Numbered from the stretch's first letter, positions 23,330 through 34,978 are shown. The stretch is DNA of 64,000 nt from Heterocephalus glaber (GCF_000247695.1 NW_004624848.1:1998392-2062391), one strand, 5' to 3'. The notes: a model not told the origin generated them from the sequence alone. Made by a program: numbers and translations.

Positions 23330-24109
23330 ATGGCTAAGCCTGCTACAGCCCCAATGCTTTAATGTTGACTTAATTCACAAAGTGTGAGTCCCTTCCCTTG
23401 CAAACAACAAAAACAAATGAAACCAAACCAATAGAAACAAGTTCAAAAGACAGTGATCATTTACCAGGCACAGAAAGACTGTAGGGAACAGGGAAAGGGA
23501 ACTTTACTAGAACCTCTGTAGTGAGTGAGTCCTGGTCTCCTGAGAGCCACGGTAGCACACGGCGAACTATAGGAAAGGTAGACAAATGAGACTGAGAAGA
23601 AGCTGAGCTTTGAGTCTGATCAGTGCTGCTCTGGGCAGCAAAGACAAAAGCCCTCAGCTTACTGCACCTTTTATTTAGTACTCAGTACATTGGGAGAAAC
23701 AAATGTAACAAATGACTTGCTGAGAGTTCAGTACATCCTGCATAAACAAGATGTAACAATCCAAGAACAATGAGGAACTAAGTAGATATTTGTTCCTCCC
23801 AGGATGTTTTCAGCTCCCAGGATGTTTCTTGTCCTGGAGAATCACAGACAGCATCACTGGATCATTGAGGTCTCAGTTGTGAACAGAGGCCAAAATGGAG
23901 TTATGTCTTGGAATGCCATAGCTGGGCTGTAGGCAGGAGAACTAGGCTAACCAAATGATTTTACCCTAAAATTATGTAGTATTGCTCCCCACAGAAGACA
24001 AGTCTTAACTAAGAGTGTGAGGGACCAACACATTTAAAAATCTGTGGCTTTGGAGTCAGAGAGTTTATATTTTGTTGGCCCACATAACATCTGTAGACAA
24101 TACTTGTTA
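23330..24109. other. Non-coding stretch, nothing recognised
   Basis: Moderate GC with no coding features. The phrase 'ctcccaggatgtttt...ctcccaggatgtttc' at about 23795-23830 is a short direct repeat and hints at an old LTR, but no family was recognised. Confidence 0.35.
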
Positions 24110-24472
24110 TGGTTTAGATCTATAGTAGCTCTCAAAGCCTCATGCAGTTGGAAGGTGATTGGGTTATGGAGGTATTACAGCTGACTTGCTGGTAGGAAGT
24201 CCTCTAGTCAGAGGAAGCAGGTCCCTGTTGGTGTGACCTGCAAGGGTGTATCTCCTTTCTTGCTCCTCCCATGGCTCTCTTCATGGTTTCCATGAGGTGA
24301 GCAGCATTTCCTCCTCTGTGCCCCTCTGCCATGCCACCCTGCCTTAGAGCCACTTGACTATGGACCAAAACCTTTAAAAACTGTCAGCCAAAAACAAACA
24401 AACAAACCTTTCCTCCTTGTGTGTGTTGGGTATTTTGTACCAGTTGCAAGGAAAGTGACTAAGGTAGATACT
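24110..24472 (+). mobile_element. Solo LTR, MaLR-like (family A, copy 2) with 5-bp TSD
   Basis: Body 24115-24467. Starts TGTTATGGTTTAGATCTATA and contains 'ctgacttgctggtaggaa', 'ccttagagccacttgactat', 'ggaccaaaacctttaaaaac' and an end with GTGACTAAGG. Exact 5-bp repeat ATACT at 24110-24114 and 24468-24472, the length expected for ERVL/MaLR integrations. No internal sequence, so a solo LTR. Confidence 0.85.
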
Positions 24473-24759
24473 GGAACCAGAGGCAGAACTGAACCAATGA
24501 TTACCTAACCATGTGATTCAGAAGCCTTTGTAACTGGCTCATGGGAGGAGCTTGGAAAGGTTTGGAGATGCTGGCTTGAGAAACAGCTAGAATGCTGTAA
24601 GCTGAGTTTGATGTCAGATTCTGGTCAGAGCTCAGAAGAATGGCATACTGATAAAGATGCAAACAGTAAAGACCAGGCTCAGAAGGTTTCAGTTCAGAAC
24701 AAATATTCCATAGACAGTTGTGTTATGCTCTGAGGAAAACTTTTTGGATATTTTGCTTT

Positions 24760-24959
24760 TGTTCTGGCTTGTATCTAGATGTCCCCTCAAAGTCTCAGTT
24801 TCAAAGATGACTGGATTAGGCTGTGTGAATGTGGAGTAAGCATGTGACACTGAGACTAAGTGTGTGGACAATGGAACCCCACCCTGGTCGTGGGTGGCAC
24901 CAATCAGTAGACTTACAGACTCTATGGAACATAATGAGCCAGAGGGAAGCCAGGCTTGT

Positions 24960-24993
<34 letters not shown>

Positions 24994-25180
24994 GCTGCTG
25001 CTGCTTGCTACGTTCTGCTGCCACACCATGAACTGTTTCTCTTCTGCCATGCTGCCCTGCCTTGGAGCCAGTTGACTATTGACAGAAACTTCTACAAACT
25101 GTGAGATGAAATAAACCTTTCCTCCTTTATCACTGGTTGTTAAGTATTTTGTCTCAACAATGAGAAAAATAACTAAGACA
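24760..25180 (+). mobile_element. Solo LTR, MaLR-like (family A, copy 3) carrying a CTG expansion
   Basis: Starts TGTTCTGGCTTGTATCTAGA and ends AACTAAGACA, with 'ccttggagccagttgactat', AATAAACCTTTCCTCCTTTA (polyadenylation signal block) and 'aagtattttgtctcaacaat' between. It is about 50 bases longer than its relatives, largely because of a trinucleotide tract at 24958-25005. No clear target duplication. Confidence 0.8.
24958..25005 (+). repeat. (GCT)n / (CTG)n trinucleotide repeat
   Basis: About fourteen GCT/CTG units with one central TAC interruption, inside the LTR at 24760-25180. In one frame it gives a run of alanines, but the frame belongs to no recognised protein. Confidence 0.97.
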
Positions 25181-25571
25181 TGTTCTAAGATTTTATGGGA
25201 GACTGAGATTAAGGTTGGTAGACTAATTAAATTGGCAGAGCAAATCTCAAGGCAATATATTGTTCCACCTATAGCATGGATACTGGTCGCTGCTTTTAAC
25301 CAACTTTATACTTAAAATCAGGAAGAAAAAGCCCTTTTGGAAAACCTACAGAGTTGAAAGTAGAGGAAAGCTTTGTTGCTGAAAAGATTAGCATTAAAAG
25401 GAAGCCAAGTACTGTAAATAAAAGACAATAGGAATGATGTCTTGGGGACATGTGAGGAACTAGCAAAGGTCCAAGCTTCTCAGGACCAAAATTTCAAAAG
25501 TGAAAGCCTTTGTTTTGAGAAGAGAGCCCCAGGGCACCATGTTGGAGAATGGCTGCCTAAGGAGTTGGTTC
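25181..25571. other. Non-coding stretch between LTRs, nothing recognised
   Basis: No frame or family seen. Confidence 0.4.
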
Positions 25572-25939
25572 CCTAGTGTCTTAGTTACTTTCTCATTGCT
25601 GGAACAAAATACTGGGCACAAATTAAAGGAGGAAAGATTTATTTCAGCTCATAGTTTGTAGAGGTTTCGATCCCTATTTGGCTGCCTCCAAGGCAGGTGT
25701 CATGGCAGAGGGCCATTGCAGAGGAGAAACAGCCTATGGCAGCAGACAGGAAATGGCAAGTCAGCAAGTGCTCAAGGTGAGAGGGATATATATCACCCAG
25801 GCTTCACCTCCCAGCATCACACCCAGCTGTAAACCTATCAGCAGATTAATCCAGTATCACACATTCATGATCCAGTCATTCCCAAAAGCCTCTCATGAGG
25901 CTTTGGGGGGGATATCTAGATATAAAACATAACACCTGG
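25572..25939 (-). mobile_element. Solo LTR, MaLR-like (family A, copy 4), inverted
   Basis: Body 25577-25934 in reverse: begins TGTCTTAGTTACTTTCTCAT (the LTR 3' end) and ends 'atctagatataaaacataac' (the LTR 5' end). The reverse complement carries the family polyadenylation block (AATAAATCTTTCCTCC). Flanks CCTAG (25572-25576) and CCTGG (25935-25939) are a probable 5-bp target duplication with one change. It lies 0.4-0.75 kb from copies in the opposite orientation. Confidence 0.85.
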
Positions 25940-26682
25940 GATTTGCTTAACAGTAATCAGCTATCCAGGCAGTTGGAGGTCTTTGTAGCCATGATGCAAA
26001 GAACCTAGGTGCGGCTCAAGCTGGCAGCAGTCCTTAGTGCTCGGTTTCACAGGCATGCAGAATGTAACAGTTGAAGTACCACAGTGGCTTCTGCCCAGAT
26101 TTCAGAAGATAGCTTAGAGGCCAGGCAGTGCTCCCTTGAGAAGGCAGTTCATGAAGCCATGAGAATGAAGTCCAAAGTGCAGTGGAGACCCCATGAGTTT
26201 GGAAAAGCCTGAAACCTGGAACATCTGAGGAAAGCTGCAAATAGTGAGTAAAACCAGCCAAAGAGAGAAGCCATGAGGGCTACAACCACGTCAATGACAT
26301 AGGGATGGTTCTACCCAAGCCTTTATAGTCCATGTCTCATGGTTATAATTTGCCCTGGGTATTGGACACAGAACTATAGGATTTAATGTTTGCCCTGCTG
26401 AGTTTCAGTCTTGATTTGGACCCTTCGGTTTCTTTCCCCCTATTCTTCCCTTTGGAAATGGGAATCTTTATTCTGTGCCATTGTATGTGAGCAGTATTTA
26501 AATTCTTTTTGATACATACAGGACCTTACAGCTAAGAGTTTCCCTTGGGCCTCAGAGTAGACTTTAACTTGGAGTTTCCAGTCATACTGGAACTATTAAA
26601 CTTTTGGAAGCTCTCATAGATGAACTAAATTCATTTTTGGATTAAGAAATGCTCAGGAGTCTTTCAGGGGCCAGAGGTGGAA
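25940..26682. other. Non-coding stretch between LTRs
   Basis: No known family recognised with confidence. The text resembles the inner part of MaLR proviruses in places, but I cannot support that. Confidence 0.3.
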
Positions 26683-27041
26683 TGTTATGGTTTAGATCTA
26701 AGATGCCCTCCAAAGCCTCCTATGGTCGGAATGGGATTGGAACTTGGGGGCATTGCAGCTGACTTGCTGTTAGAATCTGGGGACTGAAGAGGCAGAGTGA
26801 GTGTGAACATGACCTGGAAGAGTGTATCTTCCTTCTCAGCTCCCTCCTTGACCCTCCACTTTCTTCTGTCCATTATGAGGTAGGTGAACTTTCCTCCACC
26901 TACCCCTTTGCCAAGACGCCGTGCCATTGCATGAGCTGACTACAGACTGAGACCTGTACAAATGGAGCCAAAGTAAAGCTCGTTTACTTTCAGTTGCAAG
27001 TGTCAGTGTTTGTCCCAGGGCCGAGGAAAAGGGCTAAGACA
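26683..27041 (+). mobile_element. Solo LTR, MaLR-like (family A, copy 5)
   Basis: Starts TGTTATGGTTTAGATCTAAG, shares 'gctgacttgctgttagaa', 'ctgactacagactgagacct' and 'gagccaaagtaaagctcg' with the other copies, and ends GGGCTAAGACA. About 360 bases. No matching 5-mers at the two ends, so the target duplication is lost. Confidence 0.8.
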
Positions 27042-27044
27042 AAG

Positions 27045-27665
27045 TTCTTTACATTTTCTGATCAATTTATTGATTTATTTAATTACCTTCCCCACAAGAA
27101 TGAAAAATTCACTGAACCTTATCTTTTTTCCTATCTAGCACACAATGTATTTCTCTAGAATATTTATATAAAATATCTAGAGGATTTTTTTTAGTTTTTA
27201 TCAAAAGCAAATTATATGAATCAAAAAGATTGATGCTAGAGCCATTTGTGATCAGCTCACCAAGGGAGTTATAAAGTTTATTTGAGAGCCCCTAGAAAGT
27301 CAAGGAATACGAATTGAGTCATGTAGAATTTATTTATCTGTGTAAAGAACTTCATATTTCAAATGGCAAAAATTAATATGATCCTATATTTCAAGTTGAT
27401 TTACATATCCCATTCACAAAAAATGGTCTCGATAGAAGGACACTTCATATGGATTCCCATTCGGCACTCATGGATCATCCCATCATAACTGTAAGTGGCA
27501 GTGGAACAGATGTTCTAACTGTTGGAGAGGGAGATGGGGATGTGGAAGTAAGCAGAAATGCCATGAAGAGAAAGGAGATGAGGAGAAGGAACAGAACTTT
27601 AGGTAAGGTAGAGGTGAATGTAGAGATGAAAACTTAAGGGGCAATGCAGATGGAACGTAAGCCTC
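27045..27665. other. AT-rich stretch, nothing recognised
   Basis: A short purine-rich run at 27540-27600 opens one frame of 62 codons without protein features. Confidence 0.4.
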
Positions 27666-27667
27666 AT

Positions 27668-27775
27668 TTTATTTCGTTTCATTTACTTTATTTTTTCAAC
27701 ATTTGGGATAAATCCTAGGGTCTTGAGCATTCTCAGCAAGCACTTTACCACTGAGCCATGTCATCAGTTCTAGAA
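27668..27775 (-). mobile_element. Old ID-type SINE
   Basis: Reverse complement of an ID-like unit: T-rich tail, 'ataaatcctagggtcttgag', 'agcaagcactttaccactga' and 'gccatgtcatca'. The 'gcaagcactttaccactgag' phrase is the standard rodent ID head in antisense. More diverged than the young copies in this window. Confidence 0.65.
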
Positions 27776-27779
27776 TAAA

Positions 27780-28370
27780 CATCGTTACAGGTATGATGTA
27801 TGCAAACACATATGGATATGGGTCAAACCATGATCCTTGGCAAATAAAGACAAATGAAGAGCTGAACATTTCTATGGTAGCCCTCATGTGAGGGATTTGC
27901 TTAAATTTTCCTGAAACTGCTGAAGTTTGGCTGGCTGTTTCTGCTGATTTCTGTATAACATCCCTGCCTTCTTTCTCCAACATAGAAACATTCATTCAGT
28001 ATTGTTCTTGTGTCCTAGCCTTCTGTCTAAAAGCATATGTGTAATTGCACTGTGGTTGATTTTCCTCCATGGTACCTAGGCTTAACTATGTTATATTATT
28101 GTGTTTATTATTCCCAGGGTTCTCTTACTGATCTTATCTTATTTTTCATTGAAAATAGTAATTTGACCTATTTATGATGCACACTATATGCATTATGCAA
28201 TACATAATATAGGTACATGGTCTACTTTGTGGAATGTATAAGTCCATTGTAAAATGAATACATTAGTTCAACTAACATACCTGTGACTTCATCCACTTTT
28301 TATATTTTTGTGGAGAACATTTTAGTTAACTTCTTTAGCAGTTTTGATAGGTACATTATTATTATAGTCA
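27780..28370. other. AT-rich stretch, nothing recognised
   Basis: No feature seen. Confidence 0.4.
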
Positions 28371-28374
28371 TCAT

Positions 28375-28575
28375 GTGATATTATGCAGTCCTGGAGAAAG
28401 AAATTCTGTTATTTGTGACAACATGGATGGACTGGATGATGCTATGCTAAGTGACATAAACCAGGCCCTGAAGGCCAAATACTGCTTGATCTGACTTACA
28501 TGTGGACTCTAAAACAATCAAACTCATAAAAGAGGAGAGTAAAATGGTGGAGATAAAATTATTAGCAATGTATTT
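28375..28575 (+). mobile_element. LINE-1 3' end (L1M-type), fragment
   Basis: 'atttgtgacaacatggatgg', 'gctatgctaagtgacataaa', 'aaatactgcttgatctgact', 'tacatgtggactctaaaaca' follow one another as in the last codons and 3'UTR of old mammalian L1 elements. The 5' part is truncated. Confidence 0.8.
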
Positions 28576-28579
28576 TATT

Positions 28580-31495
28580 AATAAAATAAAAACATTCCCA
28601 GGTTTTCATCCCAGTGGTAAATCATTCATCAGTGATTTTATTTAAGTGACCCATGGTGGCCACCAGCATCAGTTTCTACATATGATTTCCTGTACCGGGC
28701 TAGACTCCACATTCAAGCCAATGTGTGGCAGACAATCTATTTGCATCTGTGCTGAATAAAAAGTTATAGTGAATTCTTGGCTCAAGTACACAACATTTTC
28801 GCAAATATTTGTTGAGTGGATGAATGATTTCACTCACTAAAGGACAAATGAATAAAGTGTTTCAATCCAAAGTGGTATGCAATATATCATTGCACTGTGT
28901 GGACATAAGAAAATACATTTGTGCTCGGCCGGCCAGAACACGGGCATTTGTGCCTGGGTTGCTGGGAATGTCCTAGATTCTGGTGCAAGAAGATGGAATG
29001 AGTACATTTAACGTGAAGAATTTACTTCTGGGATAATTAGAATGCCAAAAAACCTCCACTACAGAAGAGAACCTTACTATATGATTTATTCCCTGCATTG
29101 CACTATCAAACTCCTTTGTAAAAGCCACAGCCTGGATTTTTACTGGGTAATATTTTCTTGCTCTCGTGTATGGGTTATATATATCTTTCTGTTGGAAGGA
29201 AAAGAAGAACTTTGTCTATCCCTGCCTCTAGCATATGTTCATTCTCTCCTGGAGGTTCCTGCGTGGATAATGCACATTGTAAATCCTTACAGATTTAAAG
29301 CAGAAAAAGAACAAAGGCAACAATTGAGTGCGGGCCATGGCTCCTCTCCCCATCCCTCTCCCTTCCAGGCACTTCTCTGAGGGCCCCACCCAAAGGAACA
29401 AACAGAAACTTTTGTCCTTATTGTAAAAATAATTGACTCATTAAAAAAAATTAACTTCAAAGCTGTGCCTCCTTAAGTTAATTCATCACTTCTTTGTCCC
29501 ACTTACCAATAAATCATGTCAGAATCCTCTCAAAGTTTCCAAGCTACAAAATGCTGCAGGTTTACTTCTATGTTTTATCCTACTTTGGAGAGAAAAACTT
29601 CCTATTCCCTTCATCAGCGTGTGAAGCATTCCTCTTTTCTCAAAAATACTTCATATAAGCATAAATAGAAATTTGGAAGATGAGATAAGCCAGACAGGGT
29701 TGTGTTTACAATCTGCACCATATCCATCGCCAAAGATTGATTTCAAAGGCTTCATCAATTTTGTCCAAAAAAAAAAGAAAGAAAGGAGCCAAAATTATTT
29801 GAACCTCCAAAGAAAGAAGCATTTCTCCACCATAAAATAGGAGGTAGGAAAACAAACTATTGTGAAGGAGAATTTAGGCATGTGACAAAAATCAATGGTA
29901 CAATAAATGTTAGGTGTCAAGCTGCTCAAACAGATACCATACACTGCTTTGTTTTCTGTCTACTTTCAAGTGTGTTCAAAGTCACATCATCTCCACAGGC
30001 TGCTATACCATTTGAAATCTGCTTCAAAAAGCAATATTTCGTACATAGCCCTTGGGTCTTAGAAAAACATTCTACAAAGACTTAACAAAAAGAAAAAACA
30101 TAAGTCCTGCAGAATCAGTTAAATCTTTGCAGAAACAATTTTCTTAGCCCCTTCTTTAAACTTGTCAGTTTTTAAATATGTTTAAGATTCCTTACACATA
30201 CAATGAGGTACTCTTAAATGTATTAGAAAAAGTGAATGAAGATATATTTTAAAACATGAGGTCAGATATCTTGCTAGTTCAGGATTAGAATGTTTGATAC
30301 AGATTAATGGATGCAAAGTTTGGAAATTTAAAAAGCATTGATTACACTAAGGAAATAAGTAAAGTAGAAGTATTTGTGGTGTTCGTAGTAGAACTAGCCC
30401 TCTCTGAAAATAAGTTGACAAATAGAGCTCTCAAACTCAAGAGGTAGTAATTCATCTCTTGAGGAGGCACAAAAAGGTGAGTTTGAGTACAACTGAGATT
30501 TAGCCTCAGAAAAACAAAGAGCAGCTCCAGAGGTCCTTGTTCCTGAGTGTCCTTAGGTGTGTTGTCACGGTGCCTCCATGTCTGGAATAAATAATGCTCC
30601 TCTGTAGCCACGGAAAAAGGAATGATAAATGCCCATAAACATGTACTTAGATTCAAAAACTTCAGGGCAAGTAGAGGAAATTTGTACTTGTTGCTACAAG
30701 AATGTGTAGAAAATTCTGACTAGGGCAACAGACACAGGAGTGATCTTTGCTCTTGAAAGCCAGCTGGTTACTGTGACGTAGCACTAGCAAAAAGTAGACG
30801 CAAGGAAATCATGCGATTCATTATACCCAATATTGAAATTTTCTAGGCAGTTCAGTAAGTAATGTTGGAGGAAGCATGGATTTTAAAATATTATCAAGAA
30901 TGTTTTATACGAAGGATTCAACCTGAGTGAGAAATAAATAAATGCAAAAACAGAGGTAAGATATAAATAGGAGTAAAGTCACCGCGAGGAAGTCCAACTT
31001 CAGATGTGTTCAGCCTGAGTGATAGACACATTCTACCGGAGCAGCGCAGCCTTTCAGCGGCCGCTGTGTGGACAGACACCTTCCGGAGAGTGAAGGTGAA
31101 GGTCACTGGAGAGGAGGAGGTCGGTACCTGAGCAGCCCCGCTGTACGGACAGTTTACCGACAGCAAGCTGAGGTTGTCAAGGATGCTGACCCCGTGGGTG
31201 GTGACTCTCAAACGCGTCCAGGGACAGGGAGGACGCGATGAGTAGAGTTCTTGTACGTGATGACTTGAGAGGCACAATTGCTAATGAAGACGATGGGGAA
31301 AAAGAAATAAAAATAACCAAACAAATAAAATTCCTAAAGAATAATAATTTACTGCATTTTTACAGTCAGGGATCCCTTTCTCAGGATACCAACTCTGCTT
31401 TGTGATGATAAATTCAAGAATGACACAGAATTTTAAATATGTGAGATGCAACCAATGTAAAGAGTGAATGTTTAAAAATTTCATTGCAGTAAACA
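28580..31495. other. Non-coding stretch with a CpG-rich patch at 30975-31260
   Basis: No gene recognised over 2.9 kb. 30975-31260 is GC- and CpG-rich (GCGGCCGC site near 31059), and the minus strand keeps a 119-codon frame across 30918-31277 without a recognisable domain. It may be an old exon relic or only composition. The rest is AT-rich. Confidence 0.35.
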
Positions 31496-31499
31496 GCAT

Positions 31500-31670
31500 A
31501 TTGTCATTAATCCTCCTCAAAAGCCTCCTCTTGCTTGGAATATACTCATCCCATCATTCTTGCCACTTTCTGAAGCAGCTCTGGAAGTTTTCTTTCCTGA
31601 GGTAATTTTAATTGTGCTTTCCAGGCAGCCTCTATGTTCTGAATTGATTCAAACCTTCAGTATTTTGAAG
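31500..31670 (-). pseudogene. mariner-like transposase relic
   Basis: On the minus strand one reads IQNIEAAWKAQLK, then, after a small shift, NFQSCFRKWQE followed by WDEYIPS. These match in order the C-terminal part of mariner-family transposases (consensus-like IxxATxAQLK - FQNCFRKWQxRWxxCI). Frameshifted, with an internal stop; only about 55 codons remain. It resembles the relics at 2060-2350. Confidence 0.6.
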
Positions 31671-31734
31671 ACAGCCGGGTATGATCCCTAGGCGGATGGC
31701 CTTGGTTAAGTAATCGGAGCAGAATTTTCCACCC

Positions 31735-32040
31735 TGCAGACAAAGAAACTTTCCTCTCTCCATATGCAAGAAGAGGGCTTGGAGTACCCTAAGGCAGAAA
31801 GTGTGAGGAAATTAAGGGGATTCAAACAAAGACACTTTCCCTCTTTGTTCATACCTTTGCAAAAACAGGGCAGGAACACCCGAAGTGTGGAAGCGTGGGA
31901 AAGTAAAGAAAATAGGGACAAAGAAGGAATGTCATGTTGCACTCTCTGGAGCAACCCAGCTCTCTCTGGGCCATCTTTCCCATTCTGCAATAAACTCTAT
32001 TTTCTCTACAACTAAGACTTTGCTTGTATGGTCTCTTATA
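31735..32040 (+). mobile_element. Possible ERV LTR 3' portion
   Basis: 'cagctctctctgggccatct' followed by 'ttcccattctgcaataaact' and 'ctattttctctacaactaag' resembles the R-U5 region of class I ERV LTRs, with AATAAA at 31989-31994. No TATA box or proviral interior was identified, and boundaries are guesses. Confidence 0.3.
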
Positions 32041-32044
32041 TTAG

Positions 32045-33115
32045 AGCTGGGTGGCTCAGTGATATCTTCTTGTTCTACCAAGAACCAGGAAAGTTTGGGT
32101 TACATTTTCAAGGCCATTTTCACTTGAGGGAAGAGCCAGACATCCATGAGGACATTCTGGCATGTTTTTCTGAACCTGCCTTTCTGTTGCATGACACACA
32201 GCAGCGGCCTTCGCCCTATTTTTATCACACCTTGTCAAAACATGAAAGAATTGCTTCAGAAAGTCTCAACAATGGGATGTTAGAAGCAAAGGAGAGTATT
32301 TTGAGGAGGGTTAATGGCAATGGGTCTTTTACAGTAATACGTTTTTATAAATTCTAAGACTCCTATTTGTAGATCACATCTTGCATCAAAAAGAACAGAT
32401 CACTGTTGGATGAAAAGAGCAAATGTACATAAAGAGAAACTAATAAATTGCAGAGGAATGATTAAGACACTTTATGAAGCACTTCACAAAGCCACATGTA
32501 TCCTGATGGAAGTGGATACCTTCGAACAAGTACAGTGCTATGAGGATGGCTTGGAGACTTGATAATACCTCCTGCAGTGATTTCTCACTGCTTCAGACCT
32601 ATGCAAAAGCAATGATGCTATTCAAGGTGGAAATTGCATGGCCTCAGTATAACCAATTAGCTGACCATGCTGATGTTCAAGGAAAACGTGATAATTTGAG
32701 TGTGAAATTCATAGTGACAACTTCTGGAAACTAATACATTAATGAATTACTTTTGAACTTCCTAGACATAATAACTAAACAGAAAATAATTATTTTCCAC
32801 CTCACTTCTATATTATAGACTTGAGTCTGGATCATTTTTCTTTTAAACAATATTTGATTTCTTTTCTGTGAAAAGATTAAGAGAACTGATTTTGATGTGA
32901 TAAAATCTGAATAAATGATCAAACCACAAATACAAAACTTTTTGTGACTTGGTTTCTTTAATATAACCAGGAGGAGTGGTATGGTAGTATTCTGTTGCTA
33001 TGGATTTTCAATCTAATTTCAATCTAAGTGCATTACCTCTACATAATCCTCTATAAAAACATCCAGACAAAATATGCATAGCCTTTAAGAAGAATGTCTC
33101 TTTTTACTCTAATAC
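32045..33115. other. Non-coding stretch, nothing recognised
   Basis: No coding or repeat family seen. Short frames on both strands (32030-32360) lack features. Confidence 0.4.
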
Positions 33116-33119
33116 TCCC

Positions 33120-33751
33120 TGTCCTTATTAGTTTTCTCTGTGCTAGGACAAAATACTTGACACTCACAAAGGAGGAAAGGTTTATTTTGACTCACAGTTT
33201 ATAGAGGTTTCAGTCCATAATCAGCTGGCTCCAAGGCAGGGTGGCCTGGCAGAGAGGCATTTCAGAGGAGAAACAGTCCACGGCAGGGCAGGTGGAAGCC
33301 AGTGAATCATCAAGCCCAGCAGCAAGCCTATCTTCCCTCTCTCCTTTCCAGGCTGCAAACCTACTGGTTGGTGCCACACACACCCAGGTTGGGGCTCCCA
33401 TTATCCACACACAGAACCATGTTAATGCCAATCTGTGGACTTATATATTACCACACACTCTTTTTTTTTAAACTTTAATTTTATTGGTACATTTTAGGTA
33501 TACAATGTATACATTCATCTTTGGAGATTTTTACCTTTACATGATATATCTTATTTTTTCCCCATTCCCCTGCCCTTCCTATTTACAAGACTTTGTTTCC
33601 ATTTTTTCATTTTCTCATGTTAATTCCATTCCCCTCACACACCACACACTCTAAATCCCAGTATAATATGCCCTAGATCCAACCATCTCTGAAAAGCCCC
33701 ACCTATGAGTGTATGAAGCTTTGGGTGGACAGCTAGATAGAAGCCTTAACA
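33120..33751 (-). mobile_element. Solo LTR, MaLR-like (family A, copy 6), split by an L1 insertion
   Basis: Reverse-oriented copy: starts TGTCCTTATTAGTTTTCTCT, has 'aggaggaaaggtttattttg', 'actcacagtttatagaggtt', 'agtccataatcagctggctc' and ends 'gctagatagaagccttaaca'. The piece 33462-33640 does not belong to it and is a later L1 insertion. Without it and one copy of the duplication the LTR is about 440 bases. Confidence 0.8.
33450..33652 (-). mobile_element. Short LINE-1 3'UTR insertion with 12-bp TSD
   Basis: Body 33462-33640, reverse orientation: a T-run (A-tail), 'attttattggtacattttag', 'gtatacaatgtatacattca', and a 'ccccattcccctgcccttcc' block. The same blocks occur in the 3'UTR of the L1 at 54559. 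Exact repeat ACCACACACTCT at 33450-33461 and 33641-33652. A strongly 5'-truncated insertion inside the MaLR LTR. Confidence 0.9.
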
Positions 33752-33759
33752 CCCGCAAG

Positions 33760-34055
33760 CAGTAAACCAAGAAACATCAGAATTGTATAGTACAAAATAT
33801 ACAGCACGGTTTACCTTGGGAGGAAAAAACTAAAAAGACACCTTATATTTGTGTCTCTCATATCATAAGGCATAAGCTTAGCCATTTTGTTTTGAAGGAC
33901 AAAATGGCATAAGTAACTGATTTAATTCTATATGAATGGATACTCTTAGACTGGGGTTGTTTATTTTGGGTAGATATGTATTTGATTGGTGGTTTGGTTA
34001 TGTTTTTGTAATTGTTTATATATTTTATATGGTAGATAGACTATAAATTAATTTC
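33760..34055. other. AT-rich stretch, nothing recognised
   Basis: No feature seen in about 300 bases. Confidence 0.4.
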
Positions 34056-34059
34056 ATAC

Positions 34060-34719
34060 TGATATAGGGGGAAGAGATGCAACTCTGAAACCTACTAGAT
34101 ATCCAAAACATGAGTTCATGTTCTCTAAAATCGAAGAATGAATTCTAGGAACAATGGAGGTTAAGAGTAGGAAAAATTTATTGGGAGAAAGAAAGCTTCT
34201 GCCTAGGAGAGACAGAAGAGGGACCGGAAAGTGGGTTGCCGGCCCACCAAACGTTTCAAAGATGTTTTATACAGCAAAGCCATGTGGTGAGGCGGGTGCA
34301 AAGTGTGACAAAACTATAAGAACCAGTGAAAATTTACAAGGTGGGCATGAGGTGGGGCAAGACCATGACCAACCAATAAGATCACAAGTACAGTCACCCA
34401 GGTAATATTGGTTAAATGGAGATCAAGTGGGTGAGCAAGTCTCATAGCAAGCTTACAAGGGTTATCAGTAAGGGTGGGTCAGGGATATTTCCTGGAGAGG
34501 CTGCGTTAAGACCTTGACCCCCCACCCAGGTGACTGATACCTATTTAGAATATCAATCACTGCTATTCATCCTACATGGGTGTGGTAGTTTCTCTCCTTT
34601 TACAATGCTGGCCTTCAGTGAATGTGTCTTCACTCTCCTCCATATTGGCTGCTGATGGGCTGGCCCTGTCCAACTGCCTACAAGACATCTAATTAACTTA
34701 CCTATCTGCAATAATACCA
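34060..34719 (-). mobile_element. ERV LTR (class I-like), inverted partner of 36802-37445
   Basis: In reverse orientation it starts TGGTATTATTGCAGATAGGT (at 34719) and ends CCCCCTATATCA (at 34060). It has a TATA box (TATAAAAC, complement at about 34264-34271) and AATAAA (complement at 34177-34182), so U3, R and U5 are in order. It is closely similar over its whole length to the LTR at 36802, and homology stops exactly at TG and CA on both. Left flank is ATAC (34056-34059), right flank TTTC, so its own target duplication does not match. Confidence 0.85.
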
Positions 34720-34796
34720 TTTCAGCATTTCTTTCCTATGTGACATTTCTGGGTTAAATTTGTGTGATAATTATCTCTTTTCAACAAAAGAGCAGG

Positions 34797-34978
34797 CTGA
34801 GCATGGTGGCAAGTGCTTGTTAATGAAGCTGAGGCAGGAGGATAACAAGTTCCAGCGTAGCATCCAGAACTTAGTGAGATGGTGTATGAAACTGAAAAAG
34901 GGGGAGGGTCTGGGGATATAGCTCAATGCCAAGACCCTGGGTGTAATTCCCAGTGGGGGAGGGGCACGATGAATGGGT
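34797..34978 (+). mobile_element. B1-ID dimeric SINE
   Basis: First half is 7SL-derived: 'gctgagcatggtggcaagtg', 'gctgaggcaggaggataaca', 'agttccagcgtagcatccag'. The second half is ID-like: 'ggtctggggatatagctcaa' and 'gaccctgggtgtaattccca'. A composite B1-dID layout is known in several rodent families. Moderately worn. Confidence 0.75.

Noticed and set aside
24829..25104. Poly-alanine protein frame over the CTG tract
   Set aside because: The frame lies wholly inside a solo LTR and owes its length to the trinucleotide repeat.
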